A DNA stretch of 14,488 nt from Mycobacterium sp. (GTDB lineage: Bacteria > Actinomycetota > Actinomycetes > Mycobacteriales > Mycobacteriaceae): positions 1 through 14,488 of the forward strand of contig JAHFVB010000050.1 in the NCBI GenBank assembly GCA_023264755.1. The letters are read 5' to 3'. Positions 1-7,083 of this stretch are shown here, one piece after another. The stretch's first letter is position 1. Every line of letters starts with the position of its first letter. Under the pieces are notes generated by a model, which was not told the DNA's origin, did not search any database, and saw nothing but the letters and a program-made list of their open reading frames with translations. The position numbers and the translations under genes were made by a program.

Positions 1-1489
1 GTTTGGTGGTGGTGCCCTCGACGAACAGTTGGTCGACGAAGTCGGGGCGGACACCGGGGCCGCTGTCGGCCACGGTGATGAACAACGTCGAGTCCTCCTG
101 CAAGAGTTCGACCTCCACTTCCTTGATGGCGCCGGTTGCCCCGCGGGCCGCGTCGATGGCGTTGTCGACGAGGTTGCCCAGCACGGTGGTGACGTCGACT
201 GGTAGCGCCAACCGGCCTGCTACCCAGCTGTTCTCGCCGATCGTCAGCGTGACCCCCGATTCTCGGGCGCCCGCTGCCTTCGCAGCGAGGAACGCCTGCA
301 GGTACGGTTCGCGCACCGCGTCGATGCCCGGTACCGCAGAGTCCAGCGGCCCGGCGCCGAGCAGCTCCTCGACGTACTGCGCGGCCTCGTCGGTGTGCCC
401 AGCGTGCAGTAGGCCGTTGAGCAGGTGCAACCGATTGGCGAACTCGTGGCGCTGGGCCCGCAGCGCCGTGCTCATCAGTTGGACGGCGTCGAGTTGGCGG
501 GTCAGCGATTCGACGTCGGTACGATCGCGCACCACCAGCACGGTGCCCAGGTGGCGGCCCTCCCGTTCGACCGGCCGCGCCGAGACCACGACGATGCGCT
601 CACCCACGTTGGCCAACGTCGGGGTCGCGTCGGCGGCGCGGAAGACGTCGAGCACCCGCGGCGTCAACCCGAGGTCGGCGACCGCACGGCCCGGCTCCGC
701 GTCGAGCTCCAACAGCCGACGCGCTTCGTCGTTGACGAAGGTGGTCTGCCAGTCGACGTCGGCGGCGACCACGCCTTCTCCGATCCCATGCAGTACCGCC
801 GCCTGGGCGCGCACGAGCTCGACCAGCTCAGTCGGACGCAACCCCAGGCTCAGCGAACGCCACCGGCGGGCCAGCAGCACCGATCCGGCGGCACCGAGCA
901 GCAGGGCCACGACACCTAGCACGGCCGAGGTGCGGATGTTGCTCCAAAGTTGTTGGTGCACTGCCCTGGTGGAGATCCCGACGCTGATTTCGCCGACCAC
1001 ACGCTGGGAATCCGGGGCCAGTATGGGCACCTTCGCGGTGACCGATGGGCCCAGTGTTCCGGTCTCGACGAGCACTTCTTCGTGGCCTGCGAGTGCGGCC
1101 GCCGGATCGGTGCTGGTCGGTTTGCCCAACTCGCCGACGTTTGGATGAGCCAGCCGCAGCCCCCGGTCGTTGGTGATGACCACGAAGAGCACGTCGGTGC
1201 GGTATCGGACGTCCGTCGCGATGGCTTGTAACGGGCCCTTGGCCAGTTCGGCCGGGGAGAGGGGACCAGGTTGGGTGTCGACCCCGGCGACGCCCAACCG
1301 AACGACCGGTGCGTCCGCCAGTACCCGGGCGATGTCGAGTGCGCGGACGCCGTACTCGTAGCGGATGCGTTGGTGGCTGAAGACGGCGAACAGGCCGAAC
1401 GCGATGGCGAGGGTGAGCCCGACGACGACGATCTGCAGCACCAGCACCTGAGTTGCGAGGCGCGCGTCGATGCGGCCCTTATTGGCCAT
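1..1489 (-). CDS. CitA/DcuS-type sensor histidine kinase (3' end outside window)
   Basis: Membrane sensor kinase of a two-component system; 496 codons are visible and the C-terminal tail lies beyond the left edge. TM1 is at about residues 11-33. An extracytoplasmic PAS-like sensor (about 34-185) carries the CitA-family signatures RLAHPN and LVETGTLGPSV. TM2 is at about 187-208 and a cytoplasmic PAS domain at about 215-335. The phosphoacceptor is His348 in RAQRHEFANRLHLLNGLL, the N-box Asn443 is in NLVDNAIDAA, and the G1 box DSGPG starts at Asp475. The RHEFxNxLHxxxGLL pattern is typical of citrate/C4-dicarboxylate sensors. The ATG at 1489 is the first start after an in-frame stop at 1496-1498. 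The MFS gene lies just upstream on the same strand, so its substrate may be the sensed ligand (inference). A response regulator would be expected beyond the left edge. The exact ligand is not readable from the sequence. Confidence 0.93.
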   Translation of the reverse strand, partial: MANKGRIDARLATQVLVLQIVVVGLTLAIAFGLFAVFSHQRIRYEYGVRALDIARVLADAPVVRLGVAGVDTQPGPLSPAELAKGPLQAIATDVRYRTDVLFVVITNDRGLRLAHPNVGELGKPTSTDPAAALAGHEEVLVETGTLGPSVTAKVPILAPDSQRVVGEISVGISTRAVHQQLWSNIRTSAVLGVVALLLGAAGSVLLARRWRSLSLGLRPTELVELVRAQAAVLHGIGEGVVAADVDWQTTFVNDEARRLLELDAEPGRAVADLGLTPRVLDVFRAADATPTLANVGERIVVVSARPVEREGRHLGTVLVVRDRTDVESLTRQLDAVQLMSTALRAQRHEFANRLHLLNGLLHAGHTDEAAQYVEELLGAGPLDSAVPGIDAVREPYLQAFLAAKAAGARESGVTLTIGENSWVAGRLALPVDVTTVLGNLVDNAIDAARGATGAIKEVEVELLQEDSTLFITVADSGPGVRPDFVDQLFVEGTTTK

Positions 1490-1497
1490 GGCGGGCT

Positions 1498-1503
1498 AGC
1501 CTA
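1498..1503 (-). promoter_or_regulatory. Candidate -10 element for leaderless kinase transcript
   Basis: On the minus strand the hexamer TAGGCT fits the actinobacterial TANNNT -10 pattern and ends 8 nt before the kinase ATG. Transcription would then start at or next to the start codon. No good Shine-Dalgarno sequence is present, which agrees with a leaderless message, common in mycobacteria. Evidence is a short motif plus spacing only. Confidence 0.4.
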
Positions 1504-1540
1504 CCTGCGGTTTGACGGATGTGGGTCAGACGCGCGACAA

Positions 1541-1572
1541 CGCCGGTCGGGCGATGCATCGCACGACCGGCG
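1541..1572 (-). terminator. Strong hairpin terminator after the MFS gene
   Basis: CGCCGGTCG (1541-1549) pairs perfectly with CGACCGGCG (1564-1572). After one G/A mismatch the inner GCGATGCATCGC is itself palindromic, giving an almost uninterrupted 32-nt hairpin. It begins 9 nt past the MFS stop codon on the minus strand. No clear U-tract follows, as is common for GC-rich actinobacterial terminators. It separates the transporter from the kinase gene, which then needs its own promoter. Confidence 0.7.
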
Positions 1573-1581
1573 CCTGCCGAA

Positions 1582-3027
1582 CTACTCAGGATTGATGTCC
1601 TCCAGGCTTCGGCCGGTGGTCCGGGGACCAAACGGCACCAGCACGCCGATGGCGATCATGAGGGCCCCGACGACGACGGCGAACATCGTCGTGGCGCCAT
1701 ACGCGTCGAGCACCGGGATCAGCACGAAGGGCAGCGCCGCACTGGACAACCGCGATAGCGAGTAGGTCCAGCCCACCGCAGTCGCTCGCACGTCGCTGGG
1801 GAAGAGCTCGGCCTGGTAGACGTGATAGACGTTGGAGAACACGTTGGCCGCTGCGGTGGTCAGCACGCCGAACGTGACGATCAGCGCGGGGGTGCTCGTC
1901 ACCGCGAAGGTGATGCCGCATGCGGCCATCGCCGCGGCACTGGCCATCACCACGAACTTGCGTTCGAAGCGGCCGAGCAGCGGGATCGAGGCCAACGACC
2001 CCAGTGGATACCCGAGGAACGACAGCGCGGTGAACAGTAGCGACGAGGTGACGTCGAATCCGCGTGCTACCAACACCAGCCCCGCCAAGGTGCCGAATCC
2101 GTAGTAGCCAAACGGTTGGAACAGGTGGAAGACCGCTAGCATCGCCAGCCGGCTGCGATACGGCTTCTGCCGCAGCCGCGCAACGGGATTCGCCGGCACG
2201 ACGGCCGGAATCCTAGGTTCGGACGGCGTCGGCGCGACGGTCCTGGCGACCGCACTGCCCGCCGCCAGCACGGCCAGGGCAGCCCGTGCCTCCGCCGTGC
2301 GGCCGCGCGCGGCCAACCAACGCGGCGACTCCGGCAGCCCGCGGCGCAACAACATCACGAACACCGCGCCGACGGCCCCGATCAGCAACAGCACCCGCCA
2401 TCCGTCCACACCCAGCACCGTCCGGCCCGACATGCCCAACGCGAGGAAGCCCAACGCCGGAACGGCCAGGAACGAGCAGGTGTAGGCCCAGGCCGCCAGT
2501 CGACCGCGGTGGGCCTTGGGCAGCACGTCGGACAGGTAGGAGTCGGCGACGGGGTACTCGGCGCCGATGCCGATGCCGGCCAAGAACCGTGCGGCCACCA
2601 GCAGTGTCGGATTGGGTGCGACGGCGGCCAGAACGCTGCACACCGAGAACCACACCAGGTTCAACAGGAAGGCCTTGCGGCGGCCGATGCGGTCGGCAAT
2701 GCGGCCGAATCCGGCTGCGCCGATGAACATCCCGATGAACGACGACGCCATGAGCAGGGCCAGGGTCGTGCCACCCAGGTGATACTGCGTCTTCAGCGCG
2801 GTCGCAATGGAGCCGGACAGGAAGATCTCGTAGACCTCGAAGAACAACCCCAGACCGATGGCGACGACGATCTTGCGGTGTGCACGGGTGACGGGCAGCG
2901 CGTCGAGTTGGCTGCCGATGTCGGTCGGGGTGGCGGCGAGCGAGCGCCCACCCACCGTTCGTTGCGACGTCCACTCGTCGTCTGGTGCGACAGCCGACCC
3001 GGGGGCGAGGGTGGGAGTGTTCGACAT
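1582..3027 (-). CDS. MFS transporter, metabolite:H+ symporter type
   Basis: Major facilitator superfamily permease of 481 aa, the usual length for a 12-helix MFS protein. The first ~50 residues are hydrophilic and cytoplasmic. The loop 2-3 signature GRIADRIGRRK is at about residues 108-118, a second conserved region RFLAGIGIGAEYPVADSYLSD at about 147-167, and PESPRWL (sugar-porter/metabolite-symporter motif) at about 232-238, before the central loop. TM1 carries two acidic residues (FFEVYEIF), where relatives often have Asp. The ATG at 3027 was chosen because AAGGAG lies 7 nt upstream; an in-frame ATG at 3081 would add 18 residues but has no ribosome site. It lies upstream of a CitA-type kinase on the same strand, which hints at an organic-acid substrate, but the substrate cannot be assigned from the sequence. 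Confidence 0.9.
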   Translation of the reverse strand: MSNTPTLAPGSAVAPDDEWTSQRTVGGRSLAATPTDIGSQLDALPVTRAHRKIVVAIGLGLFFEVYEIFLSGSIATALKTQYHLGGTTLALLMASSFIGMFIGAAGFGRIADRIGRRKAFLLNLVWFSVCSVLAAVAPNPTLLVAARFLAGIGIGAEYPVADSYLSDVLPKAHRGRLAAWAYTCSFLAVPALGFLALGMSGRTVLGVDGWRVLLLIGAVGAVFVMLLRRGLPESPRWLAARGRTAEARAALAVLAAGSAVARTVAPTPSEPRIPAVVPANPVARLRQKPYRSRLAMLAVFHLFQPFGYYGFGTLAGLVLVARGFDVTSSLLFTALSFLGYPLGSLASIPLLGRFERKFVVMASAAAMAACGITFAVTSTPALIVTFGVLTTAAANVFSNVYHVYQAELFPSDVRATAVGWTYSLSRLSSAALPFVLIPVLDAYGATTMFAVVVGALMIAIGVLVPFGPRTTGRSLEDINPE

Positions 3028-3113
3028 CGTGCTACTCCTTGTGGATTCGGCGTCGGGGCGATTCCCGTCGAGCTGATGCACCCGACGTTAGGAACTTCGC
3101 GAGCGGGCGTCGC

Positions 3114-3129
3114 GCTTGTGCGCGCAAGC
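3114..3129. promoter_or_regulatory. Operator-like dyad between divergent genes
   Basis: GCTTG-T-GCGC-G-CAAGC is a 16-bp dyad, symmetric except for the two single spacer bases. It sits in the 207-bp divergent gap between the MFS gene and the Ddn-like gene. A TANNNT hexamer (TAACGT, minus strand, 3085-3090) downstream of it could be the MFS -10 element, placing the dyad just upstream of the -35 position. No cognate regulator gene lies next to it in the window. The rest of the gap shows nothing else I can support. Confidence 0.35.
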
Positions 3130-3234
3130 CGCGCTACGCGCGATCTGGCGATTTTGCGCATTCTGCTCGCGGGCCTGACGCGGCGGATCGCGCGTCCATG
3201 GAATAGCTCGGCCGTTCGGAACGTTCAGCTCTCC

Positions 3235-3657
3235 GTGACTGACCAACCTGAATTGAGCCCCACGGACTGGGTCCGCGAACAAACCGAGCGCATCTTGGCG
3301 CAAGGCACTACGGACGGCGTCGAGGTACTCGACCGCGCGATCGTCCTCTTCACGACGATCGGCGCGCAGTCCGGCAAGGCCCGCTACGTCCCGCTCATGA
3401 AGGTCGAAGAGGACGGCAAGTACGCCATGGTGGCGTCCAAGGGCGGCGACCCCAAGCACCCGAGTTGGTACTTCAACGTCAAGGCCAACCCCGCGGTGAC
3501 CGTGCAGGACGGCGACAAGGTGCTCTCCGGGACCGCACGCGAGCTCGACGGTGCCGAGCGTGAGCACTGGTGGACGCTCGCCGTGGCCGCCTACCCGCCG
3601 TACGCCGAGTACCAGACCAAGACCGAGCGTCAGATTCCCGTCTTCATCGTCGAGTAG
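3235..3657 (+). CDS. Ddn-like nitroreductase-family (F420/deazaflavin-type) protein
   Basis: 140-aa protein of the deazaflavin-dependent nitroreductase family (DUF385/Ddn-like split beta-barrel), abundant in mycobacteria and able in studied members to bind F420 and reduce quinones or nitro compounds. Core signatures visible are TTIGAQSGKARYVPL (about residues 40-54, phosphate-binding G-x-x-SGK region), ASKGGDPKHPSWYFNVKANP (67-86, central family motif) and the C-terminal YPPYAEYQTKTERQIPVF. The start is GTG at 3235 (V-T-D-Q-P); the open frame extends far upstream but is antisense to the MFS gene there and does not look like this family. No strong ribosome site precedes the GTG. It is divergent from the MFS gene. 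The reaction and substrate are unknown. Confidence 0.88.
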   Translation: MTDQPELSPTDWVREQTERILAQGTTDGVEVLDRAIVLFTTIGAQSGKARYVPLMKVEEDGKYAMVASKGGDPKHPSWYFNVKANPAVTVQDGDKVLSGTARELDGAEREHWWTLAVAAYPPYAEYQTKTERQIPVFIVE

Positions 3658-3812
3658 GTCTTCACGTGTGGATAGAACACGAGGTCCTCGGTCATCGCGA
3701 TGGTCGTGTACAGCTGGAGCTGAGCAGTCCTAGTTCGTCGGCCTGGCGCTCGGCGTGGGCCAGCAGGACTCGGCCACGGCCACGTCCCTGAGCCGTCGGA
3801 CTGACGGCGGAC
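3658..3812 (-). pseudogene. Decayed GNAT acetyltransferase C-terminal fragment
   Basis: Read on the minus strand, one frame gives SPTAQGRGRGRVLLAHAER followed by QADELGL, the classic GNAT acetyl-CoA (pyrophosphate-binding) loop Q/R-x-x-G-x-G/A and following helix. It then loses sense and hits a stop. A different frame continues with LQLYTTIAMTEDLVFYPHV, the matching GNAT beta5/alpha4 region (N/T-x-x-M/L-x-x-N/D-x-x-F/L-Y). One frameshift near position 3720 joins the halves. The N-terminal half and the last strand are absent, so this is a remnant wedged between the Ddn-like stop and the AmiC-like gene. Seen by motif only; no homology search was run. Confidence 0.6.
3792..3808 (-). terminator. 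Short hairpin downstream of the AmiC-like gene
   Basis: GCCGTC (3792-3797) and GACGGC (3803-3808) form a 6-bp perfect stem with a 5-nt loop. It lies 5 nt past the stop codon of the AmiC-like gene on the minus strand. No U-tract is visible, so termination strength is uncertain. It lies within the GNAT remnant. Confidence 0.4.
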
Positions 3813-3813
3813 G

Positions 3814-4899
3814 CTAAGCGGCCGAGATCCTTTGGCGCACCTCGAAGTCCATGCCCATGGCTTCGGCGACGTAGATGTCCTGGGACATCTGGTTGCCGCG
3901 CATGGTGACCTCGCCGCGTGGGCTGAAGTAGGTCAGATTGGCCGCCGCGGTGGTGAGCTCTGGGATGCCGAGTGATCCCGCCCGCGTCGCCAGCGTGATC
4001 AGCAACGTCAGTGCTTCGTAACAGGATTCGCCGATGCTGTTGAGGGCGGGTGCCGCGGGCCCGAAGTGGGCGTAGTAGCGGGCGGCGAAGTCCATGCTGG
4101 CCGCGGTGTTGAGCGCCTCGAAGTAGCCCGCGGAGGCAAACAAGCCGTCGTTGCTCTCGGAGCCGCTGGCCATCAGCATGTTCTCCTCGACGTGCGGGCT
4201 CAGCCGAGGGACTGCGGCGGCCATGCCGGCGGCGGCGAACTGTCGGTTGAACTCGACGCCGTCCCCGCCGACCAACAGCAGCAGCACCCCCGATGCGCCC
4301 GTGGCTTCGACATGCCGGATGGCGCCACTGAAATCGCTGGTGCCCAGCGGGAAATACAGCTCACCGACCAGGGGCTGGCCGCGGGCCTGGGCGTGCAGTC
4401 GGGCGGCGGTCCCGGTCTCCCTCGGCCAGACGTAGTCGTTGCCGACCACCAGCCACCGGTCGACTCCGTACTCCGTGTGCATCCAGTCCATCGCCGGCAG
4501 CAGCTGACGGGACGGGGTCTCGCCGGTGAGGAACAATCCCGGCGTGCGCTCACCGCCTTCGTAGAGCGGGCCGTACACGTAGGGCACCCGGTTGGCGGTG
4601 ACTCTCGCGACGGCTTGGCGCACCGGCGAGATGTGCCACCCGGTGACCGCGTCGATGGCGCCGAGTTCGACCAAGGCGGCGATCTCGGCGGCCACCGCCA
4701 GCGGGGGCCGGCTGCCGTCCACGGGGATCAGCCGAATGCGTTGTCCGAGCAGTCCGGCATGGGCGTTGACGTCGGCGATGGCCAGTTCGGCGCAGGCCTC
4801 GCACGACGGGCCGTAGATGCCCGCCGATCCACTCTGGGGGACTACCAGTGCGACGTCGAGGGTTTCCCGCGCCGCCCCGTCCGTCGACCTTGCGTACAC
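3814..4899 (-). CDS. AmiC/NhhC-like amide-sensing regulator (cytosolic substrate-binding-protein fold)
   Basis: 361-aa protein of the type I periplasmic-binding-protein fold, in the AmiC / branched-chain amino-acid-binding-like group. It lacks a signal peptide or lipobox: the N-terminus goes from a hydrophilic MYARSTDGAARETLD straight into the first strand VALVVPQSGSAGIYGPSCEACAELA. It therefore should act in the cytoplasm as a ligand sensor, as AmiC does for amides. Other family regions are AIDAVTGWHISPVRQAV, VPYVYGPLYEGGE and WLVVGNDYVWPRE. The start is GTG at 4899, set by GGAGG 6 nt upstream. It follows the MarR-type gene (100-nt gap) at the end of the nitrile hydratase gene series. Established parallel: Rhodococcus rhodochrous J1 nitrile hydratase clusters encode AmiC-like NhhC/NhlC regulators. 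The inducing amide or nitrile is unknown. Confidence 0.87.
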   Translation of the reverse strand: MYARSTDGAARETLDVALVVPQSGSAGIYGPSCEACAELAIADVNAHAGLLGQRIRLIPVDGSRPPLAVAAEIAALVELGAIDAVTGWHISPVRQAVARVTANRVPYVYGPLYEGGERTPGLFLTGETPSRQLLPAMDWMHTEYGVDRWLVVGNDYVWPRETGTAARLHAQARGQPLVGELYFPLGTSDFSGAIRHVEATGASGVLLLLVGGDGVEFNRQFAAAGMAAAVPRLSPHVEENMLMASGSESNDGLFASAGYFEALNTAASMDFAARYYAHFGPAAPALNSIGESCYEALTLLITLATRAGSLGIPELTTAAANLTYFSPRGEVTMRGNQMSQDIYVAEAMGMDFEVRQRISAA

Positions 4900-4939
4900 G
4901 TCCCACCTCCATCCACTCGCGATACCGATCGTGACGGCT

Positions 4940-4952
4940 CGCGGTTACCGCG
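4940..4952. promoter_or_regulatory. Palindrome upstream of the AmiC-like gene
   Basis: CGCGGTTACCGCG is a perfect 13-bp inverted repeat (CGCGGT-T-ACCGCG) about 40 bp before the AmiC-like start, in the 100-bp gap after the MarR-type gene. Its size would suit a dimeric regulator, but such GC-rich palindromes also arise by chance in this DNA. Confidence 0.3.
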
Positions 4953-4999
4953 GCATTGCGCGACTGTTCGCGGCACGAAAAGTCACGCTCATCGGCTGG

Positions 5000-5440
5000 T
5001 CAGCGGCCCGGCACGGGCAGTTCTGCCACCCGTGCGAGCGTGCGAACCAGGTGGACGGCCGTGTCCTCGCCGAACTCGTCGACCAGGGCGGCCTTCACCG
5101 AGGCCTCCTGGCGCGCCAGCTTGCGCACCTTCGTCTTGCCCTTCGAGGACAGGTAGACCAGCACCCGGCGGCGGTCCATCGCGTCGACGCGACGCACCAC
5201 GAACCCGCCGTCGACCAACTTGTCCACGATGCGCGTCAGCGTCGGCGGGGGAACGGACATCGCGGCGGCGATGTCACTCATGGTGTAGCCCTCACCGCCG
5301 CGGAGCACGCCCAGCACCCGCCAGCCCTCGATGCTGCCGACTTCGTTGTCGAGCAGGCCACTCGAGAAGGCCTCCGACCACCAGCGCCCGACTCGGAACA
5401 GCACCTCGGAGATGCTGTCCATGCTCGTCGTGGTGGGCAC
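5000..5440 (-). CDS. MarR-family transcriptional regulator (NhhD-like position)
   Basis: 146-aa winged-helix regulator. The recognition helix-turn-helix is at about residues 52-78 (TMSDIAAAMSVPPPTLTRIVDKL) and the wing at about 86-100 (DAMDRRRVLVYLSSKG), with the MarR-typical D-x-R-D/R-R. Flanking helices form the dimer region. I chose GTG at 5440 because AGGAGG ends 4 nt before it; an in-frame ATG at 5467 would add nine residues without a ribosome site. The gene lies between the nitrile hydratase operon and the AmiC-like gene. In Rhodococcus rhodochrous J1 the high-molecular-mass nitrile hydratase cluster pairs a MarR-like NhhD with an AmiC-like NhhC, so control of nitrile hydratase expression is the likely job (inference from context). 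Confidence 0.9.
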   Translation of the reverse strand: MPTTTSMDSISEVLFRVGRWWSEAFSSGLLDNEVGSIEGWRVLGVLRGGEGYTMSDIAAAMSVPPPTLTRIVDKLVDGGFVVRRVDAMDRRRVLVYLSSKGKTKVRKLARQEASVKAALVDEFGEDTAVHLVRTLARVAELPVPGR

Positions 5441-5519
5441 GGCCCCTCCTGGTGTGATCGCCTTCATTGCGAATTACGGTTCCGGGCAGCATATCCGGCC
5501 ACCTGCGAGCATGCAGCCA

Positions 5520-6038
5520 TCACGCCAGTTGCCCGGATTCGACGACGCGGACGCCCGCCAGCTTGGCGATGACGGAGGCTCCCCACTCCGAGGCGATTCC
5601 GAACGCCGCGCCGACCAATGCGGTGGTGGCTGCGATCAGTGCCGGGTTGGAGACTCCCGGCGTGAGGATGCCGTTGTCGGTGGCGGCGATGGTGCCGACC
5701 GTCATCGCGAAGCCGAACACGATGGCCGGGGTGGCCGACAGCCACGGCAGCCGCGAGGCCTGAACCATTGCCAAGCTTCCGATTCCGACCGCGATGGCCA
5801 GCAGGATGGCACTGGTGGTGGCGCTGACGGCCAGCAGCGTGCAGGTGGCGATCAGGATGCCCGCCCAGTTGCAGGCGACCGACTTCACCAAGCCGGAAAA
5901 ACCGGATCCGACGAAGAAGAACGACGCCCATGCCAAGAACAGCACCCACACCGGAAGCGGCCAGATGGTCGCCGTCATCCACGTGGACAGGGCGCCGAAG
6001 ATTCCGACGCTGAGGGACAGCGCGGTGGCCTTGCTCAT
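5520..6038 (-). CDS. DUF1097-like multi-pass membrane protein in nitrile hydratase operon
   Basis: 172-aa, very hydrophobic protein with about five membrane helices (around residues 5-26, 30-48, 57-90, 100-120, 133-158). The GALSTWMTATIWPLPVWVLFLAWASFF stretch (15-41) and SGFSGLVKSVACNWAG (45-60) resemble the DUF1097/YcdZ-like inner-membrane family. I do not see AmiS/UreI features. The ATG at 6038 was chosen because AGGAG overlaps the stop codon of the upstream activator gene (TAGGAG) and lies 7 nt before it, implying translational coupling. Being inside the nitrile hydratase operon suggests a role in passage or retention of nitrile, amide or metal, but this is a guess from position; no function is known to me. 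Confidence 0.8.
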   Translation of the reverse strand: MSKATALSLSVGIFGALSTWMTATIWPLPVWVLFLAWASFFFVGSGFSGLVKSVACNWAGILIATCTLLAVSATTSAILLAIAVGIGSLAMVQASRLPWLSATPAIVFGFAMTVGTIAATDNGILTPGVSNPALIAATTALVGAAFGIASEWGASVIAKLAGVRVVESGQLA

Positions 6039-6048
6039 GTCCGTGCTC

Positions 6049-6435
6049 CTAGTGGTGATGCGGGTGATCATGGTCATGGTCGTGATCGTGGTCGGAGTGC
6101 GAGAGCAGCGCCGCCTCGGCCACGGTTCGTTCGTCGAGCGCCGTCGCATCGAAGAACTTCTTCTCGGCGGCGAGCCGGCAGAACGCCTCGCCGAACTGGC
6201 GGTAGTACACCGCCGGGTCGCAGACGTCGGTCAACCCGGACTCGTCGATCACGGCGATCAGGTGGGTCTTGAACTCGTCCCACTCGAAGGCGCCTGCCTT
6301 GCACAGGTGCACGACCAGGCCGAAGAGCCGGCCCTGCCATGGCGCATCGAAGACCAGTTCACCGTTGGACCTCGGCAGCGCCGAGGCGCCCTGCCAGTCG
6401 TCGAAGCCCGTCAGATCGAGGGTGGCGGTGCTCAT
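6049..6435 (-). CDS. Nitrile hydratase activator (P14K-type) with His/Asp tail
   Basis: 128-aa accessory protein homologous to the N-terminal part of the nitrile hydratase beta subunit: FDAPWQGRLFGLVVHLCKAGAFEWDEF matches the beta pattern FEGRMHA...KGAFNLDE. In cobalt nitrile hydratases such proteins form a complex with the alpha subunit and promote cobalt insertion and cysteine oxidation (self-subunit swapping). The C-terminus, residues 113-128, is HSDHDHDHDHDHPHHH: nine His and five Asp in sixteen residues, an obvious metal-binding tail. The start ATG directly follows the TAG stop of the alpha gene, so translation is probably coupled. Cysteines at the CDP and FCR positions may also bind metal. 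Confidence 0.9.
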   Translation of the reverse strand: MSTATLDLTGFDDWQGASALPRSNGELVFDAPWQGRLFGLVVHLCKAGAFEWDEFKTHLIAVIDESGLTDVCDPAVYYRQFGEAFCRLAAEKKFFDATALDERTVAEAALLSHSDHDHDHDHDHPHHH

Positions 6436-7026
6436 CTAGGCCCCCGCCCCGACGAGTGCCGTGCCGACCATGGAGTCGCGGCTGATCAGTGGCATCAGTT
6501 CTTCGACGGTCATGCCGTCGGTGCCCGCAGGCCGTTGCGGGATGACCAGGTAACGGATTTCGGCGCTGCTGTCCCACACGTCGATCTTGACGTCCTCGGG
6601 CAGTTCGACGCCGAACTCGGCGAGCACGCTGCGCGGTTCCTTCACCACCCGCGCGCGGTACTGCGGGTACTTGAACCAGGCCGGCGGAATGCCCAGCAGG
6701 GTCCAGGGATAGCAGGAGCACAGCGTGCAGACGACGACGTTGTGCCGCTCGGCGGTGTTCTCGACGGCCACCATGTGCTCGGTCTGAAGCCCGGTGAAGC
6801 CCATGTCGGCGATGGCTGCGGTGGCGTCGCGCAGCAGCCACTCCTTGTACTCCGGGTCGGTCCACGCTCTGGCCACGACCTTGGCGCCGTTGACGGGGCC
6901 CATGTCGTTTTCGAACGAGGCGACGACGGCGTCGACGGCCTCGTGCTCGGCCAAGCCCTTCTCCACCATCAATGACTCCAGCGCGTTCACCCGCGCCTCG
7001 ACGTCGGGTAGTGAAAGCCAATCCAT
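6436..7026 (-). CDS. nthA: Nitrile hydratase alpha subunit, cobalt type
   Basis: 196-aa alpha subunit (EC 4.2.1.84), hydrating nitriles to amides in the cytoplasm as a dimer or tetramer with beta. The metal site V-C-T-L-C-S-C is at residues 99-105 (Cys100, Cys103, Ser104, Cys105). Thr after the first Cys is the cobalt signature, as iron enzymes have CSLCSC. Cys103 and Cys105 correspond to the post-translationally oxidised ligands, and Tyr106 follows as in Co enzymes. The family regions GAKVVARAWTDPEYKEWLL and the YRARVVKEPRSVLAEFG strand are intact and the length is normal. AAGGAG lies 8 nt before the ATG. Gene order beta-alpha-activator is that of cobalt nitrile hydratases. Not thiocyanate hydrolase as far as visible: beta is a single full-length chain. 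Confidence 0.96.
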   Translation of the reverse strand: MDWLSLPDVEARVNALESLMVEKGLAEHEAVDAVVASFENDMGPVNGAKVVARAWTDPEYKEWLLRDATAAIADMGFTGLQTEHMVAVENTAERHNVVVCTLCSCYPWTLLGIPPAWFKYPQYRARVVKEPRSVLAEFGVELPEDVKIDVWDSSAEIRYLVIPQRPAGTDGMTVEELMPLISRDSMVGTALVGAGA

Positions 7027-7083
7027 CTGCTGATCTCCTTGGTCTTGTGTGTTGTCCTGGTTGAGGTTTGGAGCTGGTCGGGG

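Noticed and set aside
3..1148. Long rightward open frame opposite the sensor kinase
   Set aside because: Antisense artefact of GC-rich codon bias; no family motif, while the opposite strand encodes a complete kinase pattern.
4066..5457. 463-codon rightward open frame opposite the AmiC-like and MarR-type genes
   Set aside because: Spans two real opposite genes and their gap, with no recognisable domain.
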